From contig NZ_AFWT01000006.1 of assembly GCF_000224065.1 (NCBI RefSeq), forward strand, positions 123,825 through 187,824: a stretch of DNA of 64,000 nucleotides, in the 5' to 3' direction. The notes beneath the pieces were generated by a model. That model ran no database searches, was not told where the DNA came from, and worked only from the letters and a program-made list of their open reading frames with translations. A program made the translations under genes and the position numbers. Positions 9,575 to 18,630 of this stretch are shown here, in pieces (the first letter of the stretch is position 1; each line of letters starts with the position of its first letter). The stretch is from Thiorhodococcus drewsii AZ1. Its GTDB lineage: Bacteria; Pseudomonadota; Gammaproteobacteria; Chromatiales; Chromatiaceae.

Positions 9575-9745
9575 TAGCAGTCCGAGAAGGTCGCATGCGG
9601 CTTGAGATACCAGGTGCGAGAGCGCGCCAGCCTGTCCCAGCGTTCGCGCCACTGGTAGACCATCAGACACGAGCGAGAACAGCGCCAGCAGCACGGGCGT
9701 GATCCGGGCAATGGCCAGGTCGTTCCATTGACGCTGGGTTTTCAC
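9449..9745 (-). pseudogene. Transposase C-terminal remnant
   Basis: The minus frame begins with RQWNDLAIARITPVLLALFSLVS, a segment typical of the C-terminal region of DDE transposases of the IS701-like kind. It then shifts out of the expected frame and ends in the SEPEMVIISAKRLDRLFDELAATA tail. There is no catalytic core and no start context, so this is a decayed fragment. It shares its last ~110 bp with the remnant on the other side of the WD40 gene. The family name is from memory of the motif and is tentative. Confidence 0.7.
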
Positions 9746-10014
9746 GCCAAGATGCCGGCGTGTTTCCTCGCTCGACTTTGACCATTTTTCCTGATCATGA
9801 AATTTTTAAGACCAGAAAATTACGAATCTCAAAAAAATTAGCTAGCGGTTAAATTTTGACGTTCATGCGTCCTGCCCCTCTATAATTTTCCACCTCCAGC
9901 GAGATTCAAGCACTTAGCTAACTGGGAGAATCCCATAATAACCAGAGTCGGTTATATATGAATTTATAAATTCGCTGCCATGTGAGTAATGCCATCGAGC
10001 GGACGGATATGCCT
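9746..10014. other. AT-rich intergenic stretch with no gene
   Basis: The stretch between the transposase remnant and the 3' end of the WD40 gene is clearly richer in A and T than its surroundings, with runs such as GAAATTTTTAAG and TCAAAAAAATTAG. I see no open frame with a ribosome binding site and no convincing terminator hairpin. The composition suggests imported DNA. Confidence 0.5.
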
Positions 10015-12672
10015 TCATCGAAAGTTCTCCAAGCGTAACGGATGAAAAACCGGCCGATGGTTAGTTGGATCGAGACAGGCTGCGATTATGTCGTTCGGGT
10101 TCGCCGAATCCAGACAGATTGTCTGTAGATTCGGAAGATCAATAAACAACGGACGTTCATTTGCCTGCCAATTCCAACGCGCTAAGGCGTCGGTATAAAC
10201 CAGCCAGAGGACTTGACCGCTAGGGTCAAAATGCAGCGACCTGAACTCAGCGTGCCTATTTTCGAAGACGGCCTTCTGTCGCAACATACGTAGATTAAAG
10301 ATGCGAACGATGCCATTCCAATTACCCGTAGCAAACCAGGTTTCTCCCTTTGTATCCAGTGGACTGAAAGCAATGGTCCGAATTTTACCGTCGCTTTCAC
10401 TGAAGACATTTACATATTTATCTCTTTTTATATCCCAAAGACCGGCGGTTCCTATTTCACTCCAGGCCGCAAGCCAGAGACGGCTTTCACGATCAGTTTT
10501 ACTGAACACGAGGCAATCGATGCCGCCGTCATGGCGATCAAGCATCCGGTACTCTCCGGTACTAGGATCTCCGATCCAAGGGCAGCGACCATCCTTACCT
10601 CCAATTGCGAGCCAATAGCCTCCATCAGCGTCAGGTGGACTAAAGGCAAGGGTTGTGATCGGAATGACCGAGCTTTCTGTCCCGCCGAAAATATGGAGGC
10701 AATCACCGGAGACAGGATCCCAGAGTCGAGCAGTGCCATCGCGACTCGCAGTCGCGAGCCAATAGGATCCACTAGCATCCCGTTGGCTGAAAGCGACGGC
10801 CGTGATCTCCTGCTTATGCCCCTTGAATGTTTGGATACAATCTCCCGTGCGTGTATCCCAGAGCCTGGTAGTGCGATCTTCACTGCCCGTCGCAAGCCAT
10901 ATCTTTCCCTCTGCATCCGATGGGCTGAAGGCGACAGCCGTGATCGCCTGCTCATGACTGCTCAAATTTTTAACGCATTTTCCCGTGCGTGCATCCCAGA
11001 GCTGATTCCCCGTCGAGAACCATGTGCATCCATCTGAGTCCGGTGGACTGAAGACAAAGGACGTGATTTCACTGGCATGACTCATATTCGCTCTTTTATG
11101 AGCGGACATTTCAGTGTGTGGATCCCAAATGCGGACTGTGTGATCTTCGCTTGCCGTGGCGATCAAAATGCGATTTTTGGCATCTGGCGGACTGAAGTTA
11201 AGACTCGTAATCTGATTACCATGTCCATGAAATTCACATAAACAATTTCCTGTGTGCAGATTCCAGAGGAAAGCATTTTCGTTGATCTTCGCTGCGAGCC
11301 AAATGCCATTCTTCCCATCTAATGCTGTGAAGGCGAAAGATGGGGCGGTATAGGGTTGGACATGACTGGAATTGCTGATTACCTGTTTACAATCTCCTGT
11401 TTGTGGATTCCAGAGTCGGATGCCGCCATCTCTATCTCCGGTAATAAGCCAAGTGCATTGATCCGCGTCCAACGGTGTGAAAGCGAGGCCCGTTACAAAA
11501 CAAAATTTAAAATCTAAATCTTTGATCAAATCCCCCGTCCGTGGATTCCAAAGGCGAACGCCACCATAACCTCCAACAGCGAGCCAGGTATCGCCCTGGG
11601 TGTTTCTGGGGCTAAAGGCTAGATGTACGGTTTGCCCATAGCCTGCAAATTCATGTAGACAACGCCCTGTGGCTAGATCCCAAAGGCAGGTCGTATTGTC
11701 CTTCCCGCCAGTCGCAAGCCAATAGCGACCCTCGGAATCAGGCGGACTCAGGGCTACAGCTGTGTACGCCCGCCCATTTTCAACATGGTTGGTAAAAGTC
11801 TGCAACAAACCTCTTTGCGGATCCCAAAGGCAGGCGCAACCATCGCCCCCTCCTGTGACGAACAAGGCGCGGTTATCCGCGTCCAATTCAGGACAGAAGG
11901 CGATGGCTGTAATCTCCTGCATATGATGGCCAGTGAATACCTGGAGGCAGTCTCCGGAATCCGTATTCCATAGGCGAGCGGTGCCGTCCGTAGATCCAGT
12001 GACTAGCCAGGGATGCATGGAGCTAAATGCGAGGCTCGTGATCTTATTAGTATGCCCTTTTAAGACATGGATGCATTCCCCAGTATCTGGATTGTAAAGG
12101 CAAGCCGTTCCATCACGACTCCCTGTCGCAAGCCAATAGCGTCCATCCGCCGCTGCCGGGCTGAAATCAGCTAACAACCCACTAATTGTGCGAATAAGTG
12201 GCGAACGATCGGTGACCGGCTTGAGATGGCGAATCCAAGGCGTGGTTGTGGCATCGGCTGTTTGGCGCAGCTTTTTGCCAAGTTCGGAATATTCATCCCA
12301 AAAGCCGCTCAGCCCATTATAGAGCACTTGATTTACCGATGTCTCACCAGCGATAAGTCGATGTTCTTCACGCGACAGCACCCGATGCACGTCTTGTAGC
12401 ATTTGGCGTTGTTCGATTCGATCTAGTGGCCAGCCATTGAGGCTCAGCCAATAATCCTCCATTAGCGATGGCCAGCTGGCATCGCCCCCCTTCTTGATGC
12501 GTGCGATACGTGCTGGCAGATAAGAATTCGGATCGGTGAGTAGGTCAAACAGAACATTCCAATGCTTGGCTGCGAGCAAATGGCTGGGGAGATAGCGCAG
12601 GGCGTCGTCGCGGGCCTTTCCCATCAAGCTCTTCCAGTTGACATCAATTAGATTAGCGCTCACTTTTTTCAT
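10015..12672 (-). CDS. WD40-repeat protein (two predicted seven-bladed propellers), probable C-terminal part of a STAND-type protein
   Basis: Fourteen WD40-type units can be counted by their LWDxxTGxC-like ends (for example LWNTDSGDC, LWDTRTGDC, LWDPVSGDC), from about residue 160 to 830, enough for two seven-bladed propellers. Many units carry a small insertion before the WLATGS strand. The first ~140 residues (YLPSHLLAAKHWNVLFDLL) resemble the helical linker that joins a NACHT/NB-ARC ATPase to its WD40 sensor, but no ATPase or effector domain is present. I chose the ATG at 12672 because GGGAG lies upstream at good spacing. The frame stays open to 12759, into the right-hand transposase remnant, so the gene may have lost its 5' part to that insertion. 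Possible roles are a target-sensing remnant or a stand-alone scaffold. Confidence 0.75.
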   Translation of the reverse strand: MKKVSANLIDVNWKSLMGKARDDALRYLPSHLLAAKHWNVLFDLLTDPNSYLPARIARIKKGGDASWPSLMEDYWLSLNGWPLDRIEQRQMLQDVHRVLSREEHRLIAGETSVNQVLYNGLSGFWDEYSELGKKLRQTADATTTPWIRHLKPVTDRSPLIRTISGLLADFSPAAADGRYWLATGSRDGTACLYNPDTGECIHVLKGHTNKITSLAFSSMHPWLVTGSTDGTARLWNTDSGDCLQVFTGHHMQEITAIAFCPELDADNRALFVTGGGDGCACLWDPQRGLLQTFTNHVENGRAYTAVALSPPDSEGRYWLATGGKDNTTCLWDLATGRCLHEFAGYGQTVHLAFSPRNTQGDTWLAVGGYGGVRLWNPRTGDLIKDLDFKFCFVTGLAFTPLDADQCTWLITGDRDGGIRLWNPQTGDCKQVISNSSHVQPYTAPSFAFTALDGKNGIWLAAKINENAFLWNLHTGNCLCEFHGHGNQITSLNFSPPDAKNRILIATASEDHTVRIWDPHTEMSAHKRANMSHASEITSFVFSPPDSDGCTWFSTGNQLWDARTGKCVKNLSSHEQAITAVAFSPSDAEGKIWLATGSEDRTTRLWDTRTGDCIQTFKGHKQEITAVAFSQRDASGSYWLATASRDGTARLWDPVSGDCLHIFGGTESSVIPITTLAFSPPDADGGYWLAIGGKDGRCPWIGDPSTGEYRMLDRHDGGIDCLVFSKTDRESRLWLAAWSEIGTAGLWDIKRDKYVNVFSESDGKIRTIAFSPLDTKGETWFATGNWNGIVRIFNLRMLRQKAVFENRHAEFRSLHFDPSGQVLWLVYTDALARWNWQANERPLFIDLPNLQTICLDSANPNDIIAACLDPTNHRPVFHPLRLENFR

Positions 12673-12744
12673 CTCAGTCTCCCATTCTTGTCGTTTCCTG
12701 GACATGGGGTCCACTTTAGGGAAATCCGTGCAGTTCAAACAGAA

Positions 12745-12887
12745 CTCGACTTTGGCCAATTTAGGCCCTCGCCGCGAGTTGATCGAGCAAGCAACCCAGA
12801 CGCTTGGCAGAAATTAGGACCATTTCCGGCTCGGATATTGACTCGCTGTAATTGTCTTCGGCCCAGAGGGTGCGGCGCACCAGGGCC
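12745..12887 (-). repeat. Right copy of the ~140-bp direct repeat flanking the WD40 gene
   Basis: This is the partner of 9434-9574, in the same orientation and with the same coding content. It abuts the 5' end of the WD40 frame, so the junction itself may have removed upstream coding sequence. Confidence 0.85.
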
Positions 12888-13027
12888 AGACAAGGAGTGT
12901 CGCGTCTGCCCTCGTGATACCCGTCGGGTCGATCCCTCGCCGACGGGACTCGTGCAGGGCGACATCTATCCTGACAGAGGGGGCCGAAGCCGTGGTCGAG
13001 CGCCTGAGCGAGATCGACATCGGTCAT
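12761..13027 (-). pseudogene. Chimeric ORF: unknown N-terminus joined to a transposase tail
   Basis: An ATG at 13027 has a good ribosome binding site (AGGAG 5 nt upstream) and lies 15 bp after the AAA+ gene stop, as a last operon gene would. It encodes MTDVDLAQALDHGFGPLCQ. A plausible continuation (RIDVALHESRRRGIDPTG) appears in the next frame. Then the sequence runs into the transposase tail (ALVRRTLWAEDNYSES, EPEMVLISAKRL). I read it as a former seventh gene of the AAA+ operon that was truncated by an insertion sequence. The original function is unknown. Confidence 0.5.
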
Positions 13028-13042
13028 ACAGGCTCCTTTCGA

Positions 13043-14878
13043 TCAGTCGTGTTTGGACTTGGCCTGGTGGGACGCTGCGTCACCGACCGAGAAGACCGGC
13101 TTGCCGGCCACGAGCGAGACGCGGACGCTTCCCTGGGTGTGCGGGTGCTCGAAGAGGTAGTCCGCGAGCGGATTGGTCAGACATCGATCGAGCTCTGGGC
13201 GCAGGCCACGCCCACCGAGAATCAGTGCCTCGGGGCGTGAACGAGTCGCACGTACGACCTGCGTAATGAGTTCAGCGTCCACCTCAAGCTCGACGTCCCG
13301 CAGGCGCTCGCAGCTTTTCGCGATATTGGCCACGAACTTGCGGCACACCCGCTCAAGGTCACGCAGATAGTCAAACACGACGATAGACTCGGCGCCGCCG
13401 AGCCGTCCCAGCAACTCGGGTCGGCCTAGCTCCGCGATGAAGGTTCTCTGGATGGCCTCGCGCACGCCGTGCTCGATGGTGTCGAACGGCGTCTCGTAGT
13501 CGAAGCACGCCCGGCGGGACGAGCCGCCGTTCCCGTCGCCGATCTCCTCGTAGAGGCCAAGGTTCGAGGTAAAGATGAGCACAGCCTGGCCGAAGTAGCT
13601 GGTTTCGCCCTGCCCCGAGGTGAGCCGGCCGTCGTCCAAGACGCCGAGCAGGGTGTCGAGCAGCCGTGGATGCGCCTTTTCGATCTCGTCGAAGAGCACC
13701 ACGCTGTTCGGCTTGGCGCGGATCCCCTCGGTGAGCTCACCACCGCGGTCATAGCCCACGTAGCCTGGCGGTGCGCCGATCAGCCGAGCCACGGCATGCT
13801 CCTGACGTAGCTCGCCGCAGTCAAAACGCAGCAGCTGCTCCTGGCCGAACACGATCTCGCTGATCGCCTTCGCAAGCTCGGTCTTACCCGTGCCCGTCGG
13901 TCCCGCGAAGAAGAAGACCGCGCGCGGCGCCTGTGAGCCTTCGCTCTGATGAGCAGCGGACAGGCCGATTACGGCCTTGCGCAGCGCCGAAACTACGGTC
14001 TCGACCGCCTTTGGCTGGCCCAGCACCCGTTGCGTCAAGTCCTCGCGGGCGTGCGCGACGGCATGGTGAATGCGCTCCCCTGCCCAGGGGCTGTGGGTAG
14101 TCCCGATGCGGACCGCGCGTGCCAGCTCCTCGATGTCATGCATGCGCGCGCACCCCTGACGCTCGGCCGTCTGCACCAGGGCATCGAGCTGATCCAGGGT
14201 CCAATCCTCCGTCGCGTCACTGAGAAGGCGGGCAACCGCCTCAGGGCTCACGGCACAACGATCGGCCAAGGGCCGGCTGCGCTTCAGGGCATATAGGTTA
14301 CGCACGTCGCGGGAGGCTGCGGGGATGTGGACTGTCCGCACCTGAGGTGACGCCAGAACGGCACTCGGTAGGGCGGTAGGGCGGTCGACCCGCAGGAAGA
14401 GGGTCCGCTGCCGATCAGTCAGGCGCGCAAAGCGCTCGATGGCCTGGAGGAGACGGAAGTCCCCGTCCCTTGGTGTCGCCGCATCCTCGAGCAAGAGTCC
14501 CGCGTCGACCAGCATGGCGAAACGTGCTCCCTGGTCCGGTGCCGTCAGGCTGGCGAAGGATTCGAGCACTTCGGTTGCCCCAAGCGTCTGGTCTCGCCCG
14601 GCGCGCGTTGGTAAAGCCGATTCCTGGTGTAGCTCGGCACTCGCCCGAGCCAGGGCCACGCTCCTGCGCGCCGGATCATAGGTCCAGGTCGCCGACGCCG
14701 CCGTCTGCTCATGACAGAGACGCTCCAGGGTCAGGACGCGCGACCCACCGCCCGGATTCGAGAGCAGAAAGCGATCGAACTGACGGCGGCCCGCGAGCAC
14801 GACGCAGCTCGCCACCTGCGCAGCCAAGGTAATGTTCTCACCGAGTTCCTCATCGAGTCGCTGCATGGTATTCGACAT
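13043..14878 (-). CDS. ClpB/ClpA-like AAA+ ATPase with degenerate first module
   Basis: A 611-residue AAA+ protein. The second module is of the Clp D2/AAA_2 kind, with Walker A GPTGTGKT at residues 326-333, Walker B VVLFDE ending at D397-E398, pore-loop-like GYVGYDRGGEL, sensor-1 TSNL at 437-440, and a C-terminal small domain. The first ~200 residues contain DQGARFAMLVDAGLLLED, which resembles an AAA module, but there is no P-loop, so this part is probably inactive and used for partner binding. No protease-docking loop is obvious. The ATG at 14878 has AGGAG 7 nt upstream and follows the previous stop by 14 bp; the open frame to 14902 lacks such a signal. It is probably the motor of the six-gene operon, remodelling or threading a substrate presented by its partners. 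Confidence 0.85.
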   Translation of the reverse strand: MSNTMQRLDEELGENITLAAQVASCVVLAGRRQFDRFLLSNPGGGSRVLTLERLCHEQTAASATWTYDPARRSVALARASAELHQESALPTRAGRDQTLGATEVLESFASLTAPDQGARFAMLVDAGLLLEDAATPRDGDFRLLQAIERFARLTDRQRTLFLRVDRPTALPSAVLASPQVRTVHIPAASRDVRNLYALKRSRPLADRCAVSPEAVARLLSDATEDWTLDQLDALVQTAERQGCARMHDIEELARAVRIGTTHSPWAGERIHHAVAHAREDLTQRVLGQPKAVETVVSALRKAVIGLSAAHQSEGSQAPRAVFFFAGPTGTGKTELAKAISEIVFGQEQLLRFDCGELRQEHAVARLIGAPPGYVGYDRGGELTEGIRAKPNSVVLFDEIEKAHPRLLDTLLGVLDDGRLTSGQGETSYFGQAVLIFTSNLGLYEEIGDGNGGSSRRACFDYETPFDTIEHGVREAIQRTFIAELGRPELLGRLGGAESIVVFDYLRDLERVCRKFVANIAKSCERLRDVELEVDAELITQVVRATRSRPEALILGGRGLRPELDRCLTNPLADYLFEHPHTQGSVRVSLVAGKPVFSVGDAASHQAKSKHD

Positions 14879-14892
14879 AACGACACTCCTGT

Positions 14893-16365
14893 TTACGAGC
14901 ATTGGGTGAAGGTCTTCCTGGCCACGGCCGGGCGTCGGGCTCGCTTAATGCGACGCTCGCGCTCAATGACCGTGGACTCGGTGGCGACGTTCGGCGTCTT
15001 GGAAGAGGCTGCGCGTGCGAGCCGGGCGCAAACATCTTTGGTGACGACCCCGTCCTCGCTAGAGTTGGGCGCAGCATCAGTCATGATCTCCAGCGTGGCT
15101 GCGAATCCACCTTGATCGGTTTCGTATTCGGTCGCCTCCAGCCAGATCTCCGGATGGTCGAGGTCCACCACCACGAGACCTTCGCCTTCCTCGCGCTCCA
15201 AGACTTCGAAGCCCTGCGCGCACATCCCCTCGATCCAATCGGTCCGGGTGAAGGCCATGTTGACCAACCGGCGTGCGTCCACGTGCAGTTGCGCAGACTC
15301 GCGTTCGACGCTGGGACTGAAGTCTTCCAATCCGCTCGCGATGCGCTGGAGCTGGGCCGCCAGGCTGGTCCAGCGTAGCCCGAGTCCTGGGTCGTCGTGT
15401 GCCAGGTCCGGAACCGACTGCATGAGCTCGAGTGCCCGCGCGATCCCATCCCGGCGCTGACGCTCGCGGGCGATCAAGCGCGTGATGCTCGAGCGGTAGT
15501 CCACGTGGGAGGTCTGCGTGGTCACTGCATCGAGCTGCGCGTGCATAGCGTCAGGCAAGTCCTGTGCTGACAGACTGGCCCTCGCCAGCTCCGCATTCAG
15601 ATGCGCGCGCAACGCCGCAACGGTCCGTGCGTGCTCCTCGGCCGCGTGCTCGGTCAGTGCCTGCTCCGCAGTGCGCGCATGCGTCGGCGTGCCGCTCAGG
15701 ACAATGGCTGTCTCACGCGATGAAATCTGAGCTTGCAGGCGTTCGAGCTGGCGTCTAGCTTGATCTTGGAGGACTTTCAGGGTCGCCTCATAGGCCTGTA
15801 CTGTCTCCAACTCTGCATCGGGGAGTGGCCGTTGCGGCGGCGCGGCCAGTCCTGGCTCCACCCGGATCCGTGCGACCGCCCCTTCGATCTGGGACCGGAG
15901 CAGATCCATCTGCTGCTCCAGATCGGCGGCGCGCCGCCACGCCGCAGCCCGTTCCAGACGGCGTTCAAGCAGCCGCTCGGCCTCGCGGATGGCGGACTCC
16001 ACCACCTGCGCGCACTCGTCAACCTCCGTCGCCAACCGGTCCGCATAGGACTCAAGCCGGTCCGGATCCCGTGCAGTGGCATCGCTCAGTGGCGTCAGAC
16101 GCGGCGTGGCGAGCGCCAGATCGGGCAGGCGGTGCGCGGCCTCGTCGAGCCTCTCGACCAGGTTCTGGAAACGGGTTTCCTGCTCGCTGATCGCCCGGCT
16201 TGCCGCAGCCATGCGACGGCGCATCGTCTCCTCACGGCGTCGCTCTTCCTGTGCGTGACGGCGTGCCTGGCGTGCCGCCTGGCGCGCTTCCGCCTCGCGG
16301 CGGCGCAGTGCCGCTAGATCCGCATCGCGTGTGGTGGAACGGAAAGAAACTGTGGTCGTCGACAT
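14893..16365 (-). CDS. Arg/Ala-rich coiled-coil protein of unknown function
   Basis: A 490-residue protein. Its N-terminal two-thirds is one long heptad-rich helix, very rich in Arg, Ala and Glu (RREAEARQAARQARRHAQEE and similar runs). A short alpha/beta domain follows near residues 380-435 (GFEVLEREEGEGLVVVDLDH, IWLEATEYETDQGG), then a basic tail. No signal peptide, membrane segment or enzymatic motif is visible. The ATG at 16365 has GGAG upstream. It sits between the pseudokinase and the AAA+ gene and is most likely a filament or adaptor linking them. I do not recognise the family. Confidence 0.8.
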   Translation of the reverse strand: MSTTTVSFRSTTRDADLAALRRREAEARQAARQARRHAQEERRREETMRRRMAAASRAISEQETRFQNLVERLDEAAHRLPDLALATPRLTPLSDATARDPDRLESYADRLATEVDECAQVVESAIREAERLLERRLERAAAWRRAADLEQQMDLLRSQIEGAVARIRVEPGLAAPPQRPLPDAELETVQAYEATLKVLQDQARRQLERLQAQISSRETAIVLSGTPTHARTAEQALTEHAAEEHARTVAALRAHLNAELARASLSAQDLPDAMHAQLDAVTTQTSHVDYRSSITRLIARERQRRDGIARALELMQSVPDLAHDDPGLGLRWTSLAAQLQRIASGLEDFSPSVERESAQLHVDARRLVNMAFTRTDWIEGMCAQGFEVLEREEGEGLVVVDLDHPEIWLEATEYETDQGGFAATLEIMTDAAPNSSEDGVVTKDVCARLARAASSKTPNVATESTVIERERRIKRARRPAVARKTFTQCS

Positions 16366-16462
16366 GGGTGTCTCCAGCAAGGTCAATAGGTGCGAGACCC
16401 TCTCCCCCTTGAGGGGGCAGAGGATTGGGGAAGGGCGGTAAAAGGCTATACGTGGCCGGAAA

Positions 16463-17986
16463 TCAGGATGGCGGCGCCACCGGGACGAAAGCCCCGCGCA
16501 GGTCCGCCTCGAACAGCTCGCGTATCGTCTCCATGTCGGCCTCATGCCTCCGCAGTGCGCGTTGGGCCAAGCCCGCCAGGCTGCGTGAGGCTTCAGCGTC
16601 GGACAGGTCGAGTCCGCGCCAGGTCGTTGGCACAGAGGGGAGAACCGTCTGCGCGAGTGCGGTCAGCACCCATTCGGTGCTGCACCCTCGCGCGAGCGCG
16701 GAGCGCATCAGTTGCGCCTGCCCGACCCAGGCGGTTCCCTCCGCCCAGTCAAGAATCGCCCCGATCCGCGTGGTGGCCTCGCGCCAATGATTGGGCATCA
16801 CTGCGGTTGCCAGCAGTTTCTCCAGACGCCAGAACGCAGTGCCGGCAAGACTGAACGCGGTCGACGAGGCGCCCGGTGCGAGCGACTCCCAGGGCGGAAT
16901 CGCCGGCATCGCTGCGATGGTGTCGGCGCAGACGGCCTGGATCAGATCCTGGAGCGCCCAGCGCTCGGCCGGGCGCGGCCACAGGCACCCCATCAGCACA
17001 TGGGCCAGACGCGCATCGGAGAGTGCCTGGAACGGCACTGCGCCGATCTGCACCTCGGCGTGCGCGCACGGCTGGCCCCACGCGGCCTGGGCCAGGATCT
17101 GTCCGAGCGAGAAAATGGCAGCATTGGTGCCGAGCAGGTTCTGCTGCACCAGCTCCGGTGCCGTCCAGCGCCGAGGCAGCAGGGCGCTGCGCTCGAACTC
17201 CGGGTGGTAATCGGCCGTCGTTGTGCCCTGCCCCAGTGCCCCAGCGGTCGAGAGCCACAAGTCGTCGTCATCGGTCAGAACCAGTTGGGCCGGTTCAAGC
17301 GTTAGGGGTTGGAGACCCTCCCCCGCGAGCACCCTCAGGAGTTCGACCAGCCGGGGCAACAGATGCCAGGCACGCTGCTCGGAAGCCGTGCTATCCGCGC
17401 ACCAGTGCACCAGTGTACGACCTCCACCGGGCAAAGCGGTCAGCTCGAAGTCTGCTCGTGCTCCGCGCACGTCCACCGTGCCGTACCCCCAAACCCTTGC
17501 CAGATGGGGCGCCGGATTGGCCGCAAGCCGACGATAGAGCGTATCCGGCGTCAGTGCGCCCGTGCGGAATCGGCGGTAGTGACCGCTCAGCGGCGGACCG
17601 TCCGCTTGGTCCCTGGCGACCGTCCACTCATCAAGGCCGTCGCCACTGCGCACCGGTCCGTCGATCCGCCAGCCATCTTCCTGCATGGCTGCAGGCAGCG
17701 GGTCTGGCAGTTCGGCCACCGCGTCCTGCGGCTCATGGGGTTCGGCGTCACCCGCCCCCGTCTGGTAGGAGATACGACGTAATCCGAGCCGGCTCATGAA
17801 ATCGGCGAGCGTGCGCTCGCGCGGTGCCTCCTCCGGTGTTGTCTTCCCGGTCGCGGTCACCCCCGCCATCGCCGTATCGCCATCGCTGTGATCCGGATCA
17901 GGGACCAGCAGTGTGCCATGTTGGGGGCAATAGTCTTCATCGGTGAAACCTGACCCGCAAAGCGGGCATCGCAGTAGCTGGCTCAT
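16463..17986 (-). CDS. Zinc-ribbon pseudokinase-like protein
   Basis: A 507-residue protein. The N-terminus has a zinc ribbon (C7, C10, C20, H23). From about residue 125 to 370 the sequence follows a protein kinase layout: a segment like the C-lobe loop (LQPLTLEPAQLVLTDDDDLW) stands where HRDLKPxN...DFG is expected, followed by RRWTAPELVQQNLLGTNAAIFSLGQIL, matching the APE and DxWSLG helices. The catalytic Asp and the DFG Asp context are absent, so it is probably a pseudokinase. A helical C-terminal domain follows. The start overlaps the stop of the radical-SAM gene by 4 bp. A kinase-like scaffold next to an AAA+ ATPase recalls signalling modules of stress and conflict systems, but I cannot name one. 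Confidence 0.7.
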   Translation of the reverse strand: MSQLLRCPLCGSGFTDEDYCPQHGTLLVPDPDHSDGDTAMAGVTATGKTTPEEAPRERTLADFMSRLGLRRISYQTGAGDAEPHEPQDAVAELPDPLPAAMQEDGWRIDGPVRSGDGLDEWTVARDQADGPPLSGHYRRFRTGALTPDTLYRRLAANPAPHLARVWGYGTVDVRGARADFELTALPGGGRTLVHWCADSTASEQRAWHLLPRLVELLRVLAGEGLQPLTLEPAQLVLTDDDDLWLSTAGALGQGTTTADYHPEFERSALLPRRWTAPELVQQNLLGTNAAIFSLGQILAQAAWGQPCAHAEVQIGAVPFQALSDARLAHVLMGCLWPRPAERWALQDLIQAVCADTIAAMPAIPPWESLAPGASSTAFSLAGTAFWRLEKLLATAVMPNHWREATTRIGAILDWAEGTAWVGQAQLMRSALARGCSTEWVLTALAQTVLPSVPTTWRGLDLSDAEASRSLAGLAQRALRRHEADMETIRELFEADLRGAFVPVAPPS

Positions 17987-18630
17987 GAGCCATATCCCTC
18001 CTCAGTGTCATCCCAACTCGTTGCGACCGCGCCGAGCCGGCGAGCGGTCAGCGCCATATCCGGCGTGTGCGGAATGCCCACGGTCACTAGTCGTTGCGAG
18101 TCGACCTGGCCGACTTGCACACGGTGCTGGGGCCAGTCGCGCCAACCTTGGTAGAGCCGTTGGGCGAGCGGCGTCAGCAACCGCACCTCCTGATTGGTCG
18201 ACCCGGCGAGTGGCGTCGCCTCGCGGGTTCGGGCATAGGGTCCAACCACCGCGACATCGAGCAGCGCCACAAGCATGGGGAACCCCGCCACCAGAGGCCG
18301 CCACTGCAGTCCGGTATAGAGCACCACCTCACTGCCCGGAAAGGCGGCGCGGAATCCCGCGACCAGTGCGGTCACACCCGCCGCCTGATCAGTCGGCTCG
18401 CCGCCGCTCACCGTCAGTCCCGACGGCGGGCGCCCCTGCGCGCGGGCCATACGCAACAGCGATTCGACGCTGAGCGCCTTGCCTCCCTCGGACGACCAGG
18501 TTTGTCGGGACGCGCACCCTGGACACTTACGCAAGGAGCAGCCCTGCGTCCATACACCCATGCGCCTCGGACTGGCACCCAACACGCCGCTCCCGAGGCC
18601 GAACGCGACCTGATGCACTCTCAGTTGCAT
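17983..18630 (-). CDS. NrdG-like radical-SAM/4Fe-4S protein with unusual cysteine spacing
   Basis: A 215-residue protein resembling small activating radical-SAM enzymes. The cluster loop GCSLRKCPGC places C31, C36 and C39 in a CX4CX2C pattern, one residue longer than the CX3CX2C of NrdG-type activases. GGEP at 76-79 is the SAM-binding motif, followed by VVLYTG. A short N-terminal strand precedes the cluster loop, as in activases. No glycyl-radical enzyme is encoded nearby, so the partner may be another member of the operon. It overlaps its neighbours by 10 bp upstream and 4 bp downstream. Whether it does radical chemistry or only binds a cluster is open. Confidence 0.75.
   Translation of the reverse strand: MQLRVHQVAFGLGSGVLGASPRRMGVWTQGCSLRKCPGCASRQTWSSEGGKALSVESLLRMARAQGRPPSGLTVSGGEPTDQAAGVTALVAGFRAAFPGSEVVLYTGLQWRPLVAGFPMLVALLDVAVVGPYARTREATPLAGSTNQEVRLLTPLAQRLYQGWRDWPQHRVQVGQVDSQRLVTVGIPHTPDMALTARRLGAVATSWDDTEEGYGS

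Noticed and set aside
12688..13266. 192-residue plus-strand ORF between the WD40 and AAA+ genes
   Set aside because: It overlaps the antisense strand of the transposase remnant and the AAA+ 3' end, with Arg-rich low-complexity sequence and no start signal.
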